Shown: positions 1-7,155, numbered from the stretch's first letter. The stretch is DNA of 44,193 bases from a virus (IMGVR_UViG_3300031507_000014:1-44193), one strand, 5' to 3'. The notes: a model not told the origin generated them from the letters alone. Program-made: numbers and translations.

Positions 1-23
1 AAGATGCCGTGGGACAACCAATC

Positions 24-173
24 ATGACCCTATTCCGTATCCTATTCTTAGCTGCATTCAGTTGGTGCATATTCGTTCTCATAGGCTGCATCAGCTTTGA
101 GCTTTGGCAATTGGCGTTGCCTATTCGCGGGATTCTTTGGTGGTCATTTGGCACAGGAGAACCTCCGCAATGA
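24..173 (+). CDS. Small membrane peptide (49 aa)
   Basis: The frame from the ATG at 24 runs to a TGA at 171-173. Residues 2-30 are almost entirely hydrophobic (Leu, Ile, Phe, Val, Ala, with two Cys), which predicts one membrane-spanning helix and a short tail. It is the first gene of the plus-strand block, and the next gene starts inside its stop codon (ATGA at 170-173), as most genes here do. I do not recognise a family. Superinfection exclusion or host-envelope modification would be possible for such a peptide, but nothing in the sequence proves it. The main doubt is its short length. Confidence 0.5.
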   Translation: MTLFRILFLAAFSWCIFVLIGCISFELWQLALPIRGILWWSFGTGEPPQ

Positions 174-370
174 CCCAATCGACCTACGCCTATCCCCACC
201 ACTTCAACAACCATGTGATTGATTGGTATTTGTGGAACGAGCTTCAACTTCGTACTGACCGTCTACTATATGGCACATCATTCAGCATGGGGGGACGCAG
301 AATATCTCCAAAGAAAGTGATTATCTATGACTCCGAAGACTGGACCCGATATGATGGAGAATTGTTGTGA
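170..370 (+). CDS. Small protein of unknown function (66 aa)
   Basis: The frame is open further upstream, to an ATG at 104. The ATG at 170 is preferred because it overlaps the preceding stop as ATGA, the standard junction in this block. The product is hydrophilic and rich in aromatic residues (Tyr, Trp, His), with no hydrophobic segment, Cys pairs or family motif that I recognise. It lies in the run of very small early genes where phages usually keep host-takeover proteins. Function is unknown. Confidence 0.55.
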   Translation: MTQSTYAYPHHFNNHVIDWYLWNELQLRTDRLLYGTSFSMGGRRISPKKVIIYDSEDWTRYDGELL

Positions 371-492
371 TCAAAGGCTTATGGTGTTTACTATTCCATC
401 GCCGCTGGCGTTATCAGAAATCAGCAGCAGGTGATTGGAAATTCATGTGCTGTAACAAATGCGACATTACATGGATGGAGCCGCGCATATGA
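367..492 (+). CDS. Tiny cysteine-containing protein (41 aa, GTG start)
   Basis: A GTG at 367 overlaps the previous stop (GTGA), and the frame closes at 490-492, where the next gene starts with ATGA. The basic N-terminal half is followed by Cys-Cys-Asn-Lys-Cys near residues 28-32, a knuckle that could be half of a zinc site. Tight overlaps at both ends are the main reason to call it. It could be a degraded zinc-ribbon protein. No function can be assigned. Confidence 0.45.
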   Translation: MIKGLWCLLFHRRWRYQKSAAGDWKFMCCNKCDITWMEPRI

Positions 493-872
493 CCCTCTAC
501 AATCTCAAAACCGACGGCGACCAATACCGTATAACCAAATTCACCAACAACCTCGATGTCGAATCCTCCTACCTTCTCAGTCTTAGTGAATGTGAATGCC
601 CCGCAGGCCACCGTCCAACCTGTCGGCATCGACAGATGCTTCCAGACATGCTCGCCTATGACATGGCAAATACTGGGATGTTTTACGACTTCGAAACTAA
701 GGTCGTGCTCCAATCGACCGTCGAGGAATATCCTGAGGTTGAGGCCGAAGCCCTTGATGGTGAGATAATCAACCCAAGTGAAATTGATTCGTCATACGAT
801 ATCAGCATTCCAGCAGGCGTTAAGGACGTTACGCCCCATCCCTCAATCGGCCCAATCAAACGTAGGATCTAA
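489..872 (+). CDS. SWIM-like zinc-finger protein (127 aa)
   Basis: The ATG at 489 is chosen because it overlaps the previous stop; an in-frame ATG at 459 would overlap that gene by more. Near residues 34-46 the protein has Cys-x-Cys, seven residues, then Cys-x-His (CECPAGHRPTCRH). This fits the SWIM zinc-finger pattern CxCx(n)CxH, which binds DNA or proteins in other families. The C-terminal third is acidic, then ends in a basic tail, PSIGPIKRRI. Near-identical tails occur on the genes ending at 2018 and 5497. The zinc site is seen as a pattern only. A DNA- or protein-binding accessory role is inference. Confidence 0.7.
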   Translation: MTLYNLKTDGDQYRITKFTNNLDVESSYLLSLSECECPAGHRPTCRHRQMLPDMLAYDMANTGMFYDFETKVVLQSTVEEYPEVEAEALDGEIINPSEIDSSYDISIPAGVKDVTPHPSIGPIKRRI

Positions 873-875
873 CCC

Positions 876-1145
876 ATGTCCATCATCGACGATTTCGCAG
901 ACATCGCAAAGAGAATGAAAGGGGAGTCTTGGCCAAAGCCGAAGGTTGAGGAACCAGCACTTGATGAACCAATGGGATTGCCTGTTGCCAATTGGCGAAT
1001 ATATGGTATTGACCCAGGAGAATCAGTATCCGCACCTCCTATTCAAGCTCCAAAGCCAATACTATGTACGGTCTGTCAAGGATCGGGCCTAGATCCAACT
1101 GGCCGTCTATGCTATTGTTGCAAAGGCAAAGGCTTAGCTACATGA
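876..1145 (+). CDS. DnaJ-type cysteine-pair protein (89 aa)
   Basis: The start ATG lies 3 bases after the previous stop. The first 60 residues are Pro- and acid-rich and probably disordered. Near the C-terminus are two CxxC units followed by Gly repeats, CTVCQGSG and CYCCKGKG. These match the CxxCxGxG repeats of the DnaJ zinc domain, so one zinc ion is probably bound. With only two repeats it is a half site and not a chaperone. Such knuckles are common in small phage proteins of unknown role. The next gene starts in its stop codon (ATGA at 1142). Confidence 0.65.
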   Translation: MSIIDDFADIAKRMKGESWPKPKVEEPALDEPMGLPVANWRIYGIDPGESVSAPPIQAPKPILCTVCQGSGLDPTGRLCYCCKGKGLAT

Positions 1146-1483
1146 CTCACCAACTCCCCACCGCTCGCCCATCATGGGCCATCACCACATGGATCGATGA
1201 CAATCACATCTACGCCGAGATCCCATCCACAATCGGCAATCCATACATCACCAAATTCCCCATCACCGAAGGAGGGCTAAGCCAAGCCCTTAACTTCCTC
1301 CGCAAACGATACGAACTCGCCCCAAGTGCCGAAAAGGACTACACCAAGCCCCCAGTCGAGCCCGGCTACGTTTGCCAATCAGCAGGCGCATCGGTTGTGT
1401 ATCGAAAGCAGAACAAGGTTGTACAGACCGATACTGAACGGGCAACTGCGTTGAATGTGCTTCGTAAGCTGGGATTGGTGTGA
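1142..1483 (+). CDS. Unknown phage protein (113 aa)
   Basis: The frame extends upstream to 1064, but the ATG at 1142 overlaps the preceding stop and begins a cleaner protein. Residues 1-60 look like a small alpha/beta domain, ending in a helix near LSQALNFLRKRYE. The C-terminal 50 residues are mixed polar and end in a helix, ALNVLRKLGLV. I recognise no family or catalytic motif. The final LRKLGLV resembles the LxxLGL part of the tails at 2018 and 5497, but lacks the KRRI ending. Confidence 0.6.
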   Translation: MTHQLPTARPSWAITTWIDDNHIYAEIPSTIGNPYITKFPITEGGLSQALNFLRKRYELAPSAEKDYTKPPVEPGYVCQSAGASVVYRKQNKVVQTDTERATALNVLRKLGLV

Positions 1484-1599
1484 TGATCGAACACATATTT
1501 GCAGTGATTGGCCTCATAACCCTAACCAAATGGCTCCACGAACGTTGGCGAACCCGCCATGACAAAGGCTATGACTCTAGCAAATGGGGTGCGTTTTGA
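1483..1599 (+). CDS. Tiny membrane peptide (38 aa)
   Basis: The ATG at 1483 shares a base with the previous stop and the frame ends at 1597-1599. The first 16 residues are hydrophobic (MIEHIFAVIGLITLTK) and predict a short N-terminal anchor. A basic, aromatic tail with a WxxxRWRTRH stretch follows. The next gene begins inside its stop region. The call rests on the neat overlaps and the membrane-peptide composition. No family is recognised. Confidence 0.45.
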   Translation: MIEHIFAVIGLITLTKWLHERWRTRHDKGYDSSKWGAF

Positions 1600-2018
1600 G
1601 TGACCCCTACCTCATAGCCCACAAAGTCCGAGGCGAAGCCGCATTCGACATTGGCATTCAAATGAAATGCCCAGAGTGCTATCACACTGAGACCCTTCAC
1701 TACGTTAGTGAAGAAACGCCAAAGCAAGTCAGCGGTCATGATCCTTTTTGCTCTGAGTGCGACGGCCTTGGCTATTGGTGGATCATCCCCACCAGCGGCC
1801 ATCGGGCGTATCCGTGGTTATTCAACAAATTAAGTGAATATAAGAATCCCGATGGGTATTCTGCAAGTGATTGGGGTGAGATGCCTGATTCCTGGCCCGA
1901 CCACTACCCACCCCGCGTAGAACCAAAGTCCCCCAAACGCTCCCTCCTCGCTGAACTTGGCCTTGCCAAACCACAAGGTCACCCGGCGATTGTGGGGAAG
2001 ATTAATAGGAGAATATGA
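1596..2018 (+). CDS. Double-CxxC zinc protein with KRRI-type tail (140 aa)
   Basis: Two starts are possible: an ATG at 1584, or a TTG at 1596 that overlaps the preceding stop as TTGA. I take the second because it matches the junctions around it. Two CxxC pairs, CPEC near residue 25 and CSEC near residue 53, are spaced for one treble-clef or ribbon-type zinc site. The C-terminal 25 residues read LLAELGLAKP then HPAIVGKINRRI. They match the tail of the protein ending at 5497 (ALGLKP then TIKRRI) and of the one ending at 872. The last codons also hold the AGGAGA ribosome site for the next gene. Function is unknown. Confidence 0.65.
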   Translation: MSDPYLIAHKVRGEAAFDIGIQMKCPECYHTETLHYVSEETPKQVSGHDPFCSECDGLGYWWIIPTSGHRAYPWLFNKLSEYKNPDGYSASDWGEMPDSWPDHYPPRVEPKSPKRSLLAELGLAKPQGHPAIVGKINRRI

Positions 2019-2330
2019 ATGGACCGTCGTAAATTCCTAATCGGCCTATTTGGCACCGCAGCAATTGTAGCCGCAGGGCCATTGCCCGCCGTACTTGAGG
2101 CTATGCCTGAAGATCAATTCAAGGAGATCTTTCGCCGTGCGGGTATAGCTATGAAGGAAATATACCTCACACCAAATGGCGATTACATGTTCGCCAAGAT
2201 CAACTACCTACTCCAAGACCCTTGGGTTAAGATTGAAATCCCAGACGATGCCAAGCCACTTAAAGCTGAGAGTGATCGGATTGGTGAAGAGCAAATTGCT
2301 CGTATAAAGAAGGAGTTCAACGGTGGCTGA
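2019..2330 (+). CDS. Small protein with twin-arginine leader (103 aa)
   Basis: The start is set by AGGAGA 5-10 bases upstream, which lies in the end of the previous gene. The N-terminus MDRRKFLIGLFG, then a hydrophobic stretch to about residue 28, fits a Tat leader (twin Arg at 3-4, then Phe-Leu), with a possible cleavage site after the Ala/Pro-rich segment. The remaining 75 residues are hydrophilic, with no cofactor-binding motif that I can see. A Tat-targeted phage protein would act in or beyond the inner membrane. A plain N-terminal anchor is the alternative. The next gene starts inside its 3' end. Confidence 0.7.
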   Translation: MDRRKFLIGLFGTAAIVAAGPLPAVLEAMPEDQFKEIFRRAGIAMKEIYLTPNGDYMFAKINYLLQDPWVKIEIPDDAKPLKAESDRIGEEQIARIKKEFNGG

Positions 2331-2562
2331 ATACCCAACCTACGAAACCGAAGCAGGCCAAGCATCCGAAGCCCTTACCTACCAACGCGCGTGTGAACAC
2401 CTTCGCCTAGCAGCCGAGTGTATGTACGTCCTCGGCCATCTCCGCAAGGCCAACGATGATGAAGTCATCGGCTCAGGGTTCCTTGGTATTGGTCAGTTGT
2501 TGGAGAAGATGGTTGGCCAAGTAACGAAGTTGGCAACCGGATCGAGAATGAGGATGAATTGA
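2323..2562 (+). CDS. Unknown small helical protein (79 aa, GTG start)
   Basis: A GTG at 2323 overlaps the last codons of the previous gene, and AAGGAG lies upstream at good spacing. The sequence is predominantly helical, with one central cysteine pair (Cys at about 24 and 33). It has no recognised motif. The position within the tight early operon supports it being expressed. Function is unknown. Confidence 0.6.
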   Translation: MAEYPTYETEAGQASEALTYQRACEHLRLAAECMYVLGHLRKANDDEVIGSGFLGIGQLLEKMVGQVTKLATGSRMRMN

Positions 2563-2563
2563 G

Positions 2564-2773
2564 ATGACACCAAAGCAAAAGGCCAATTCACAACGAGCGT
2601 GGGATATTCGAACTCTGTGTGGAATCTATGCACAAGCATATAAGCATGGTGATCTTACGACAGCCGAATCAAAAGCCATTCTCGCCGCATGTGATAGTGC
2701 TCTACAACGTATTCGTGGTGAGTCCGAGACAGCCAAGCGCAAACGAGAACGTGAAGAGGCAATGAGTGCATGA
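2564..2773 (+). CDS. Unknown small helical protein (69 aa)
   Basis: The ATG follows the previous stop by one base. The protein is alpha-helical with a strongly charged C-terminal helix (many Lys, Arg and Glu after residue 52), suggesting coiled-coil or nucleic-acid contact. It overlaps the helicase start by four bases (ATGA at 2770-2773), so it is probably translationally coupled to it and may work with it. No family is recognised. Confidence 0.6.
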   Translation: MTPKQKANSQRAWDIRTLCGIYAQAYKHGDLTTAESKAILAACDSALQRIRGESETAKRKREREEAMSA

Positions 2774-4194
2774 CCCACCCACCCACCGAAGAACAACAAC
2801 TCATAATCTCCGCAACCAAAACCACCACCTCCAACCTAATGGTCAACGCCCTCGCAGGAACAGGCAAGACCTCCACCCTCGAAATGCTCGAAGGCGTAGC
2901 CAAGCAAAAGCCAATCCTCTACCTCTGCTTCAATAAACGCAACGCAGACGAAGCCACCGCCCGTATGCTTGGCTCAACCACCGTTCGCACATTCAACGCC
3001 CTGGGTCATCGTATCTGGGCCTCGGCAATCGGCAAAGGCATATCTCTCGACACTAAGAAGACCTACAACATCGTCAAGGAGATCACCGATGACGTTAGAG
3101 GCCCTGAATCCAGAACCATCTGGAATGCGTACGATCAGGTACGGCAAGGTGTCGAGATGGCAAAAGCAGTGGGTTACGTGCCAGAAGGCGTCAACCCCAG
3201 CGCAACAAGGCTCGCGTCACGAAATCTACTTCACACTATCCTCGATGAAGAACCAGACGATCTCGTGTCAGATCTCATCGACGCCGTTTTACGAAGAAGC
3301 ATTAAGCTTTCATATGAGGGGAGCATTGACTACAATGACCAAGTATATATGTCCGCATTGTTTGGTGGTGCATTCCCTAAGTTCCCGCTTACTTTGGTAG
3401 ATGAGTATCAGGATTTGAATCCTGTGAACCACGAAATGATCCGCAAGCTGGTTGGCGATAGGAGATTGATCGGTGTCGGAGACCCACATCAGAATATCTA
3501 TGGATTTAGGGGAGCTAAGTCTAATGGAATGGCTGAGGCAGTTACCCACTACGCTGCCAGTGAACTCGACCTTAGTGTATCGTTTCGATGCCCCGAGAGA
3601 ATCGTACGCAATGCTCGCTGGCACGTCCCCCATTTCAAATGGTTCAACCCCGGAGGAGAAGTTGGTGTCAGAGATTATCACGCCGCAGCAGACTTCGAAC
3701 CAAACGCCGTCTTCATCTGCCGAAACAATGCACCGTTACTTTCTCTTGCGTTTAAGCTTATTGCTCACGGACACGGTATTAACCTCGTCGGTAGCGAAAT
3801 CGGTCCAAGAATCGTTACGACCCTTAAGAAGCTTGGAAACGGAGAATTGGGAAAAGAACAGGCGCTTAGTGGAGTGGATCAGTGGCTTGAAGCTAAGCTA
3901 GCCAAAAGCTCCAAGACTGCCCCAGACATGGCTGAATGCATGCGGATCATCATTCGCCAAGGCTCCGACCTAGGCCAAGCTATTGGCTATGCGGAGCACC
4001 TCTTTAAACAGCGCGGTGCGATCCAACTCATGACCGGGCATAAGTCTAAGGGGCTAGAATTCCCTCTCGTCTATCATCTCGATCCGCATTTGATTGGCGA
4101 AGGTCCGCAAGATCGCAATGTGAGGTATGTGATACAGACCCGATCCTCTGATCGCTATTTCGAAATCGACTCCCGAACCATCCAATGGAGCTAA
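2770..4194 (+). CDS. UvrD/Rep-like superfamily 1 DNA helicase
   Basis: All main SF1A helicase motifs are visible in order: a Q-motif-like TEEQ near residue 6, Walker A AGTGKT at 29-34, Walker B LVDEYQD near 212, and motif III GDPHQNIYGFRGA near 240. A motif IV-like SFRCP follows, then motif V TGHKSKGLEFP near 425 and motif VI VRYVIQTRSS near 455. At 474 residues it is shorter than host UvrD (about 720), mainly from loss of the 1B/2B insertions. It should unwind duplex DNA 3' to 5' using ATP, for replication restart or recombination next to the nuclease at 5494 and the Sak4-like ATPase. The start overlaps the previous gene as ATGA. Confidence 0.93.
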   Translation: MTHPPTEEQQLIISATKTTTSNLMVNALAGTGKTSTLEMLEGVAKQKPILYLCFNKRNADEATARMLGSTTVRTFNALGHRIWASAIGKGISLDTKKTYNIVKEITDDVRGPESRTIWNAYDQVRQGVEMAKAVGYVPEGVNPSATRLASRNLLHTILDEEPDDLVSDLIDAVLRRSIKLSYEGSIDYNDQVYMSALFGGAFPKFPLTLVDEYQDLNPVNHEMIRKLVGDRRLIGVGDPHQNIYGFRGAKSNGMAEAVTHYAASELDLSVSFRCPERIVRNARWHVPHFKWFNPGGEVGVRDYHAAADFEPNAVFICRNNAPLLSLAFKLIAHGHGINLVGSEIGPRIVTTLKKLGNGELGKEQALSGVDQWLEAKLAKSSKTAPDMAECMRIIIRQGSDLGQAIGYAEHLFKQRGAIQLMTGHKSKGLEFPLVYHLDPHLIGEGPQDRNVRYVIQTRSSDRYFEIDSRTIQWS

Positions 4195-4195
4195 G

Positions 4196-4372
4196 ATGCC
4201 TAAGCTGTTAATCATCTACGATTTAAATGACAAAGTTAGCGGATTCAAACCCGAAGATGCCAAGCGTATAGGCATAAAGGAAGCGTCCTTATCCATCAAT
4301 GAGGATTTGGAGAATACCGATATCTACGCCTTAGCACGCAAACTAGCCGAACTTCTCTTGGAGCAACTGTAA
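4196..4372 (+). CDS. Unknown small protein (58 aa)
   Basis: The ATG is one base past the helicase stop, and the frame ends TAA at 4370-4372, overlapping the next ATG. The product begins with a beta strand (MPKLLIIYDL), has an acidic middle and ends in an amphipathic helix. It looks like a small folded domain, but I do not recognise it. Its fit between two real genes with no spare space is the main support. Confidence 0.5.
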   Translation: MPKLLIIYDLNDKVSGFKPEDAKRIGIKEASLSINEDLENTDIYALARKLAELLLEQL

Positions 4373-4725
4373 TGCCAATCCCGTCCAATCGAATGTCCTA
4401 CCGCGACATCTATGAAATCTACGACAAGGCCCTAGACGACCCCAAAGGCATCCGCCTAGTCTTCGACAACCATGCCTCTGCGCGCAATTATCAAATGCGG
4501 ATGAACAACGCTCGGGCGATTGATCGTAAGGAAAACCTCCGCACGTATCCAATTGGCGACCCAATGCATGGGCAGTCACAGTATGATGTGCTGCAAGTCC
4601 GCATTCGCCATGGGGAGGATGGGTCGATATTCCTCTACGTGGAGCCAAAGGACAAGAATGCGCCGGAGATTGAATCTCTAAGCGAAATCGAAGCGGAGGA
4701 TGGCGATGCCCAAACTCTCACCTGA
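4372..4725 (+). CDS. Unknown phage protein (117 aa)
   Basis: The ATG overlaps the previous stop (TAATG). The sequence alternates helices (YRDIYEIYDKAL; residue 30-55 region rich in Arg and Asn) with a beta hairpin near residues 70-90, ending in a very acidic tail (about 25 residues with many Glu and Asp). Basic residues in the first half and an acidic tail could suit a DNA-mimic or a regulated DNA-binding protein, but this is speculation. No family is recognised. Confidence 0.6.
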   Translation: MPIPSNRMSYRDIYEIYDKALDDPKGIRLVFDNHASARNYQMRMNNARAIDRKENLRTYPIGDPMHGQSQYDVLQVRIRHGEDGSIFLYVEPKDKNAPEIESLSEIEAEDGDAQTLT

Positions 4726-4948
4726 ACTCCTCCGCGCAATCTGGGAACGGGCTCAGACCGAGGAAATCGGTATTAGCATTCCAGCCACTGATCCGATCCT
4801 GTTTCGCCACAAGCTAATCATGGCGCGGGATTCTTGGGCTGATAAAGAAGCCTTCACCAATCTTATGACCTTCTGTCCAGAGGGGATTAAGGAAGTATTC
4901 ATTGTGCGGAAAACAACGGAGATACCTGATGCCCCGCCCTTCCCTTGA
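4706..4948 (+). CDS. Unknown small protein (80 aa)
   Basis: Two in-frame ATGs exist at 4700 and 4706. The second has GGAGG six bases upstream, so it is preferred. The gene overlaps the acidic 3' end of the previous one by 20 bases. The product starts with a helix (SPELLRAIWERAQ), followed by mixed alpha/beta sequence and a Pro-rich end. No conserved motif is recognised. Confidence 0.55.
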   Translation: MPKLSPELLRAIWERAQTEEIGISIPATDPILFRHKLIMARDSWADKEAFTNLMTFCPEGIKEVFIVRKTTEIPDAPPFP

Positions 4949-5117
4949 CGTTACCCGAGCCGAGATCAACCTATTCACCAAAGACAAGGCCACGATGATT
5001 GCGCATTATGGCTCTGGTCAGTGGACTGGGGTTATAAGGGAATTGGTACAGAATCATTGCCGAATGATTAGGGCGAATGTGAAACCAAGGACGGTGGGAG
5101 ATTTGAACAATGATTGA
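4929..5117 (+). CDS. Small ribbon-helix-helix-like protein (62 aa)
   Basis: The ATG at 4929 follows a GGAG 8-10 bases upstream. An upstream in-frame start at 4902 would lie deep in the previous gene. The product, a short strand followed by two helices with basic residues, is the right length and layout for a small DNA-binding protein. I cannot match it to a family with certainty. It could regulate the early genes; other readings are open. Confidence 0.5.
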   Translation: MPRPSLDVTRAEINLFTKDKATMIAHYGSGQWTGVIRELVQNHCRMIRANVKPRTVGDLNND

Positions 5118-5262
5118 AATTCCCCCCTCAGTAGCATTTTGCCTAATTGGCTTGGGTATTATGTGGGTAGGATTCGGTGTCGGTGAGATAATTCGGGCCG
5201 TTGGTTACTACAACTATTATAGTGAACCAGCTTTGGATAACAAAGAGGCTAACGATGACTGA
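5110..5262 (+). CDS. Small single-span membrane protein (50 aa)
   Basis: The ATG at 5110 overlaps the previous gene by 8 bases, and the stop at 5260-5262 overlaps the next start. Residues 5-30 form one hydrophobic helix rich in Gly, Ile and Val, followed by a Tyr/Asn-rich polar tail. This suits a one-pass inner-membrane peptide. Such early phage peptides often affect the host envelope, but there is no direct evidence here. Confidence 0.5.
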   Translation: MIEIPPSVAFCLIGLGIMWVGFGVGEIIRAVGYYNYYSEPALDNKEANDD

Positions 5263-5497
5263 CGAACTCAATGACATCGACTACCTCATGACCCTTGATC
5301 CAATGTCCCTATCCACCGCCGAAGGGACCTTAGGCCGCAAACGTCTCGACGCTATCATCGCCTACCACCGCAATCAACGTGCGGTTAAGGAAGCTGGTGG
5401 CAAACGGCCGAAGAAGGATAGCGGACCTGCGGTGAAGATTGATCTGCAAGCGCTTGGGTTGAAACCGGTGATGCCGACGATTAAGAGACGCATATGA
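5255..5497 (+). CDS. Small basic protein with KRRI tail (80 aa)
   Basis: The ATG at 5255 fits the overlap pattern; an in-frame start at 5201 would bury the previous gene. The N-terminal half is acidic and helical, and the middle is Lys/Arg rich (GGKRPKKDSG). The end is ALGLKPVMPTIKRRI, matching the tail of the protein ending at 2018 over the LGLxKP and IxRRI positions. The next gene starts inside these codons (ATGA at 5494). The N-terminal domain is unknown. The tail looks like a recruiting peptide on a small adaptor, which is inference. Confidence 0.6.
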   Translation: MTDELNDIDYLMTLDPMSLSTAEGTLGRKRLDAIIAYHRNQRAVKEAGGKRPKKDSGPAVKIDLQALGLKPVMPTIKRRI

Positions 5498-6564
5498 AGA
5501 AGGCCAATCAACCCCTCAGCCCATTCCTTCCAGGCACTCGCATTCAATACGCATGGGACTCAACCTCAATCGGCTATATAAAGACCTGCCCTCGCCTATA
5601 CCAATACATAATGCTCGACGGCTGGACCCCAAAGGAAGACTCCGTTCACCTTCGCTTTGGGCAGGAATATCACAAGGCATTGGAGGAATATGATGGAGCC
5701 AAGATCAGTGGCCAGAATCATGAGGAATCAGTGCGTTCAAGTATTCTTAATCTTCTTCACCGGATACATGACTGGAACCCTGATGTCTCTACTCGCGCTG
5801 GGAACTATAAGAATCCTAGGACACTGATTCAACTTGTCTTGGACTACCTCGACAAATACCGCGACGACCCTGCGCAAACCATAATCCGCGAAGACGGCTC
5901 AGCGGCGACTGAGGTGAGTTTTAGGTTTGAGCTTGATTGGGGACCGGAGGCAGGATATCAACCAACTCCAATTATGATGAATGCCGAAGGTTTGGAAGAG
6001 CCAATTGATATAAGGCCAGGACGGATAACATACGTAGATAAAGGTAGCTCAATAGAGTTAAAGCCAGTACAAGGCCAACCCTACATCCTCTGCGGCCACC
6101 TCGATCGCGTCGTCACGTTCAACGACCAGATCATGGTGATGGATCACAAAACCACAACCACCGCCGCAGGCTCCTACTACATGAACCAATGGTCGCCAAA
6201 CAACCAAATGTCCCTCTACACCCTTGCAGGCCAAGTGGTTCTTGGTGGGGTCATCAAGGGAGTGATTATCAGCGCAGCCCAGATCCTCCTCGACAAACCC
6301 AACGCATTCGAACGCGGGTTCACATTCCGCACCCCAGCGCAGACGGAGGAATGGATACAAGACCTCCGCATCCATCTTCACATGGCGGAGCAATATGCCA
6401 CCATCAACTATTGGCCTCAAAATGACACCGCGTGTGATAAGTTTGGTGGGTGTAAGTTTCGTGGAGTATGTAGTAAGGACCCAAGTGTACGTGAAGCGTT
6501 CTTAAAAGCCGACTTTATCAAACTACCGGAGGAAGAGAGATGGAATCCCTTGAAGCCAAGATAG
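5494..6564 (+). CDS. RecB/Cas4-type PD-(D/E)XK nuclease, probable Fe-S cluster
   Basis: This 356-residue protein fits the PDDEXK family of RecB, AddB and Cas4 nucleases. Near residue 30 is the early conserved cysteine in TCPRLYQY; GHLDRV near 205 holds the first metal-ligand Asp. VMDHKTT near 220 is the D-x-K core, followed by a QMSLYTLA helix (the QxxxY motif). Near the C-terminus CDKFGGCKFRGVC gives three more cysteines, which together with the first fit the 4Fe-4S staple of Cas4/AddB enzymes. It should cut DNA ends, perhaps with the UvrD-like helicase in an AddAB-like job. There is no cas1 or cas2 nearby, so it is not part of a CRISPR locus. Confidence 0.88.
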   Translation: MKKANQPLSPFLPGTRIQYAWDSTSIGYIKTCPRLYQYIMLDGWTPKEDSVHLRFGQEYHKALEEYDGAKISGQNHEESVRSSILNLLHRIHDWNPDVSTRAGNYKNPRTLIQLVLDYLDKYRDDPAQTIIREDGSAATEVSFRFELDWGPEAGYQPTPIMMNAEGLEEPIDIRPGRITYVDKGSSIELKPVQGQPYILCGHLDRVVTFNDQIMVMDHKTTTTAAGSYYMNQWSPNNQMSLYTLAGQVVLGGVIKGVIISAAQILLDKPNAFERGFTFRTPAQTEEWIQDLRIHLHMAEQYATINYWPQNDTACDKFGGCKFRGVCSKDPSVREAFLKADFIKLPEEERWNPLKPR

Positions 6565-6692
6565 AGGAATCACTATTGGAATACTTTGAGAACTTCTTTC
6601 CCTGCTATGACATGACTAAATACACCGCAGAACTATTGAAATGGCTCAAAGATGATGGGTTAGAAATATGTCAAATAAATCCAGACGAATAA
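6540..6692 (+). CDS. Small acidic helical protein (50 aa)
   Basis: The ATG at 6540 sits after GGAAGAGAG inside the nuclease 3' end and overlaps it by 25 bases. The product is acidic (about a quarter Glu/Asp) and helical throughout, with two cysteines. It could be a small partner of the nuclease, based only on the overlap. No family is recognised. Confidence 0.5.
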   Translation: MESLEAKIEESLLEYFENFFPCYDMTKYTAELLKWLKDDGLEICQINPDE

Positions 6693-6695
6693 TTA

Positions 6696-6962
6696 ATGGG
6701 CACTAACCCAACTGGCTGCACCGAATGGGAAAGAGATTATGATCCAATCACGGAGAAGCCAATGAAACCCCAAACCCGTATCATATTGCCCTTGCTCAAA
6801 GCCCGCATCACCGACCGATCGCCAACCCACTTCACCATTAGCTTCGGTGCGGAACATGGTTCGCCAACGACCATTCGATTGGCAATTAATACCGAAATGC
6901 TCGATCTACGTGATGGAGATTTGTTAACCCTATACACAGAGGTGCTACTTGCCAAATCCTGA
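6696..6962 (+). CDS. Unknown small beta-rich protein (88 aa)
   Basis: The ATG at 6696 follows the previous stop by three bases but has no ribosome site. A second ATG at 6762 has GGAGA five bases upstream and would give 66 residues. From 6762 the protein reads as a compact beta-rich domain (strands RIILPLL, HFTISF, TIRLAI, LLTLYTEVLL). The extra 22 residues are polar. I list the longer form because space is otherwise never left empty here, but the shorter start is quite possible. No family is recognised. Confidence 0.55.
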   Translation: MGTNPTGCTEWERDYDPITEKPMKPQTRIILPLLKARITDRSPTHFTISFGAEHGSPTTIRLAINTEMLDLRDGDLLTLYTEVLLAKS

Positions 6963-7155
6963 CACAACACCATCATGGCAGCGTTGGCCTCCAAACTGTT
7001 GTGAAACATGCACTGGATGGGCCCCAATTGATGAATGGACAGGCCGGTGCAATCAATCACCAGTTAACTCAGGAGATGTAACCGACGCAAGATTCCGTTG
7101 CCAAGACTTCAAAAGGAAATCAGATGCCCAGCTTAAGCCAACATCAGAGCAATGA
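6949..7155 (+). CDS. Cysteine-rich small protein (68 aa, TTG start)
   Basis: The frame has no ATG in a useful place; TTG at 6949, inside the previous gene, is the likely start. Four or five Cys (CCETC near residues 17-21, Cys near 34, RCQDF near 52) can form a zinc or Fe-S knuckle of the CxxC...C...C kind. Its 3' end overlaps the ATPase start by 32 bases. It belongs with the other small Cys-containing proteins of this block. Function is unknown. Confidence 0.5.
   Translation: MPNPDTTPSWQRWPPNCCETCTGWAPIDEWTGRCNQSPVNSGDVTDARFRCQDFKRKSDAQLKPTSEQ

Noticed and set aside
1-27. Open frame at the left edge ending in TGA at 25-27
   Set aside because: Only eight codons are visible. It could be the end of a gene outside the window, but nothing identifies it, and it would be closed at once if the window is circular.
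5494-6564. Cas4-like nuclease as evidence for a CRISPR system
   Set aside because: No repeat array, cas1 or cas2 is visible; such nucleases are common in phages on their own.
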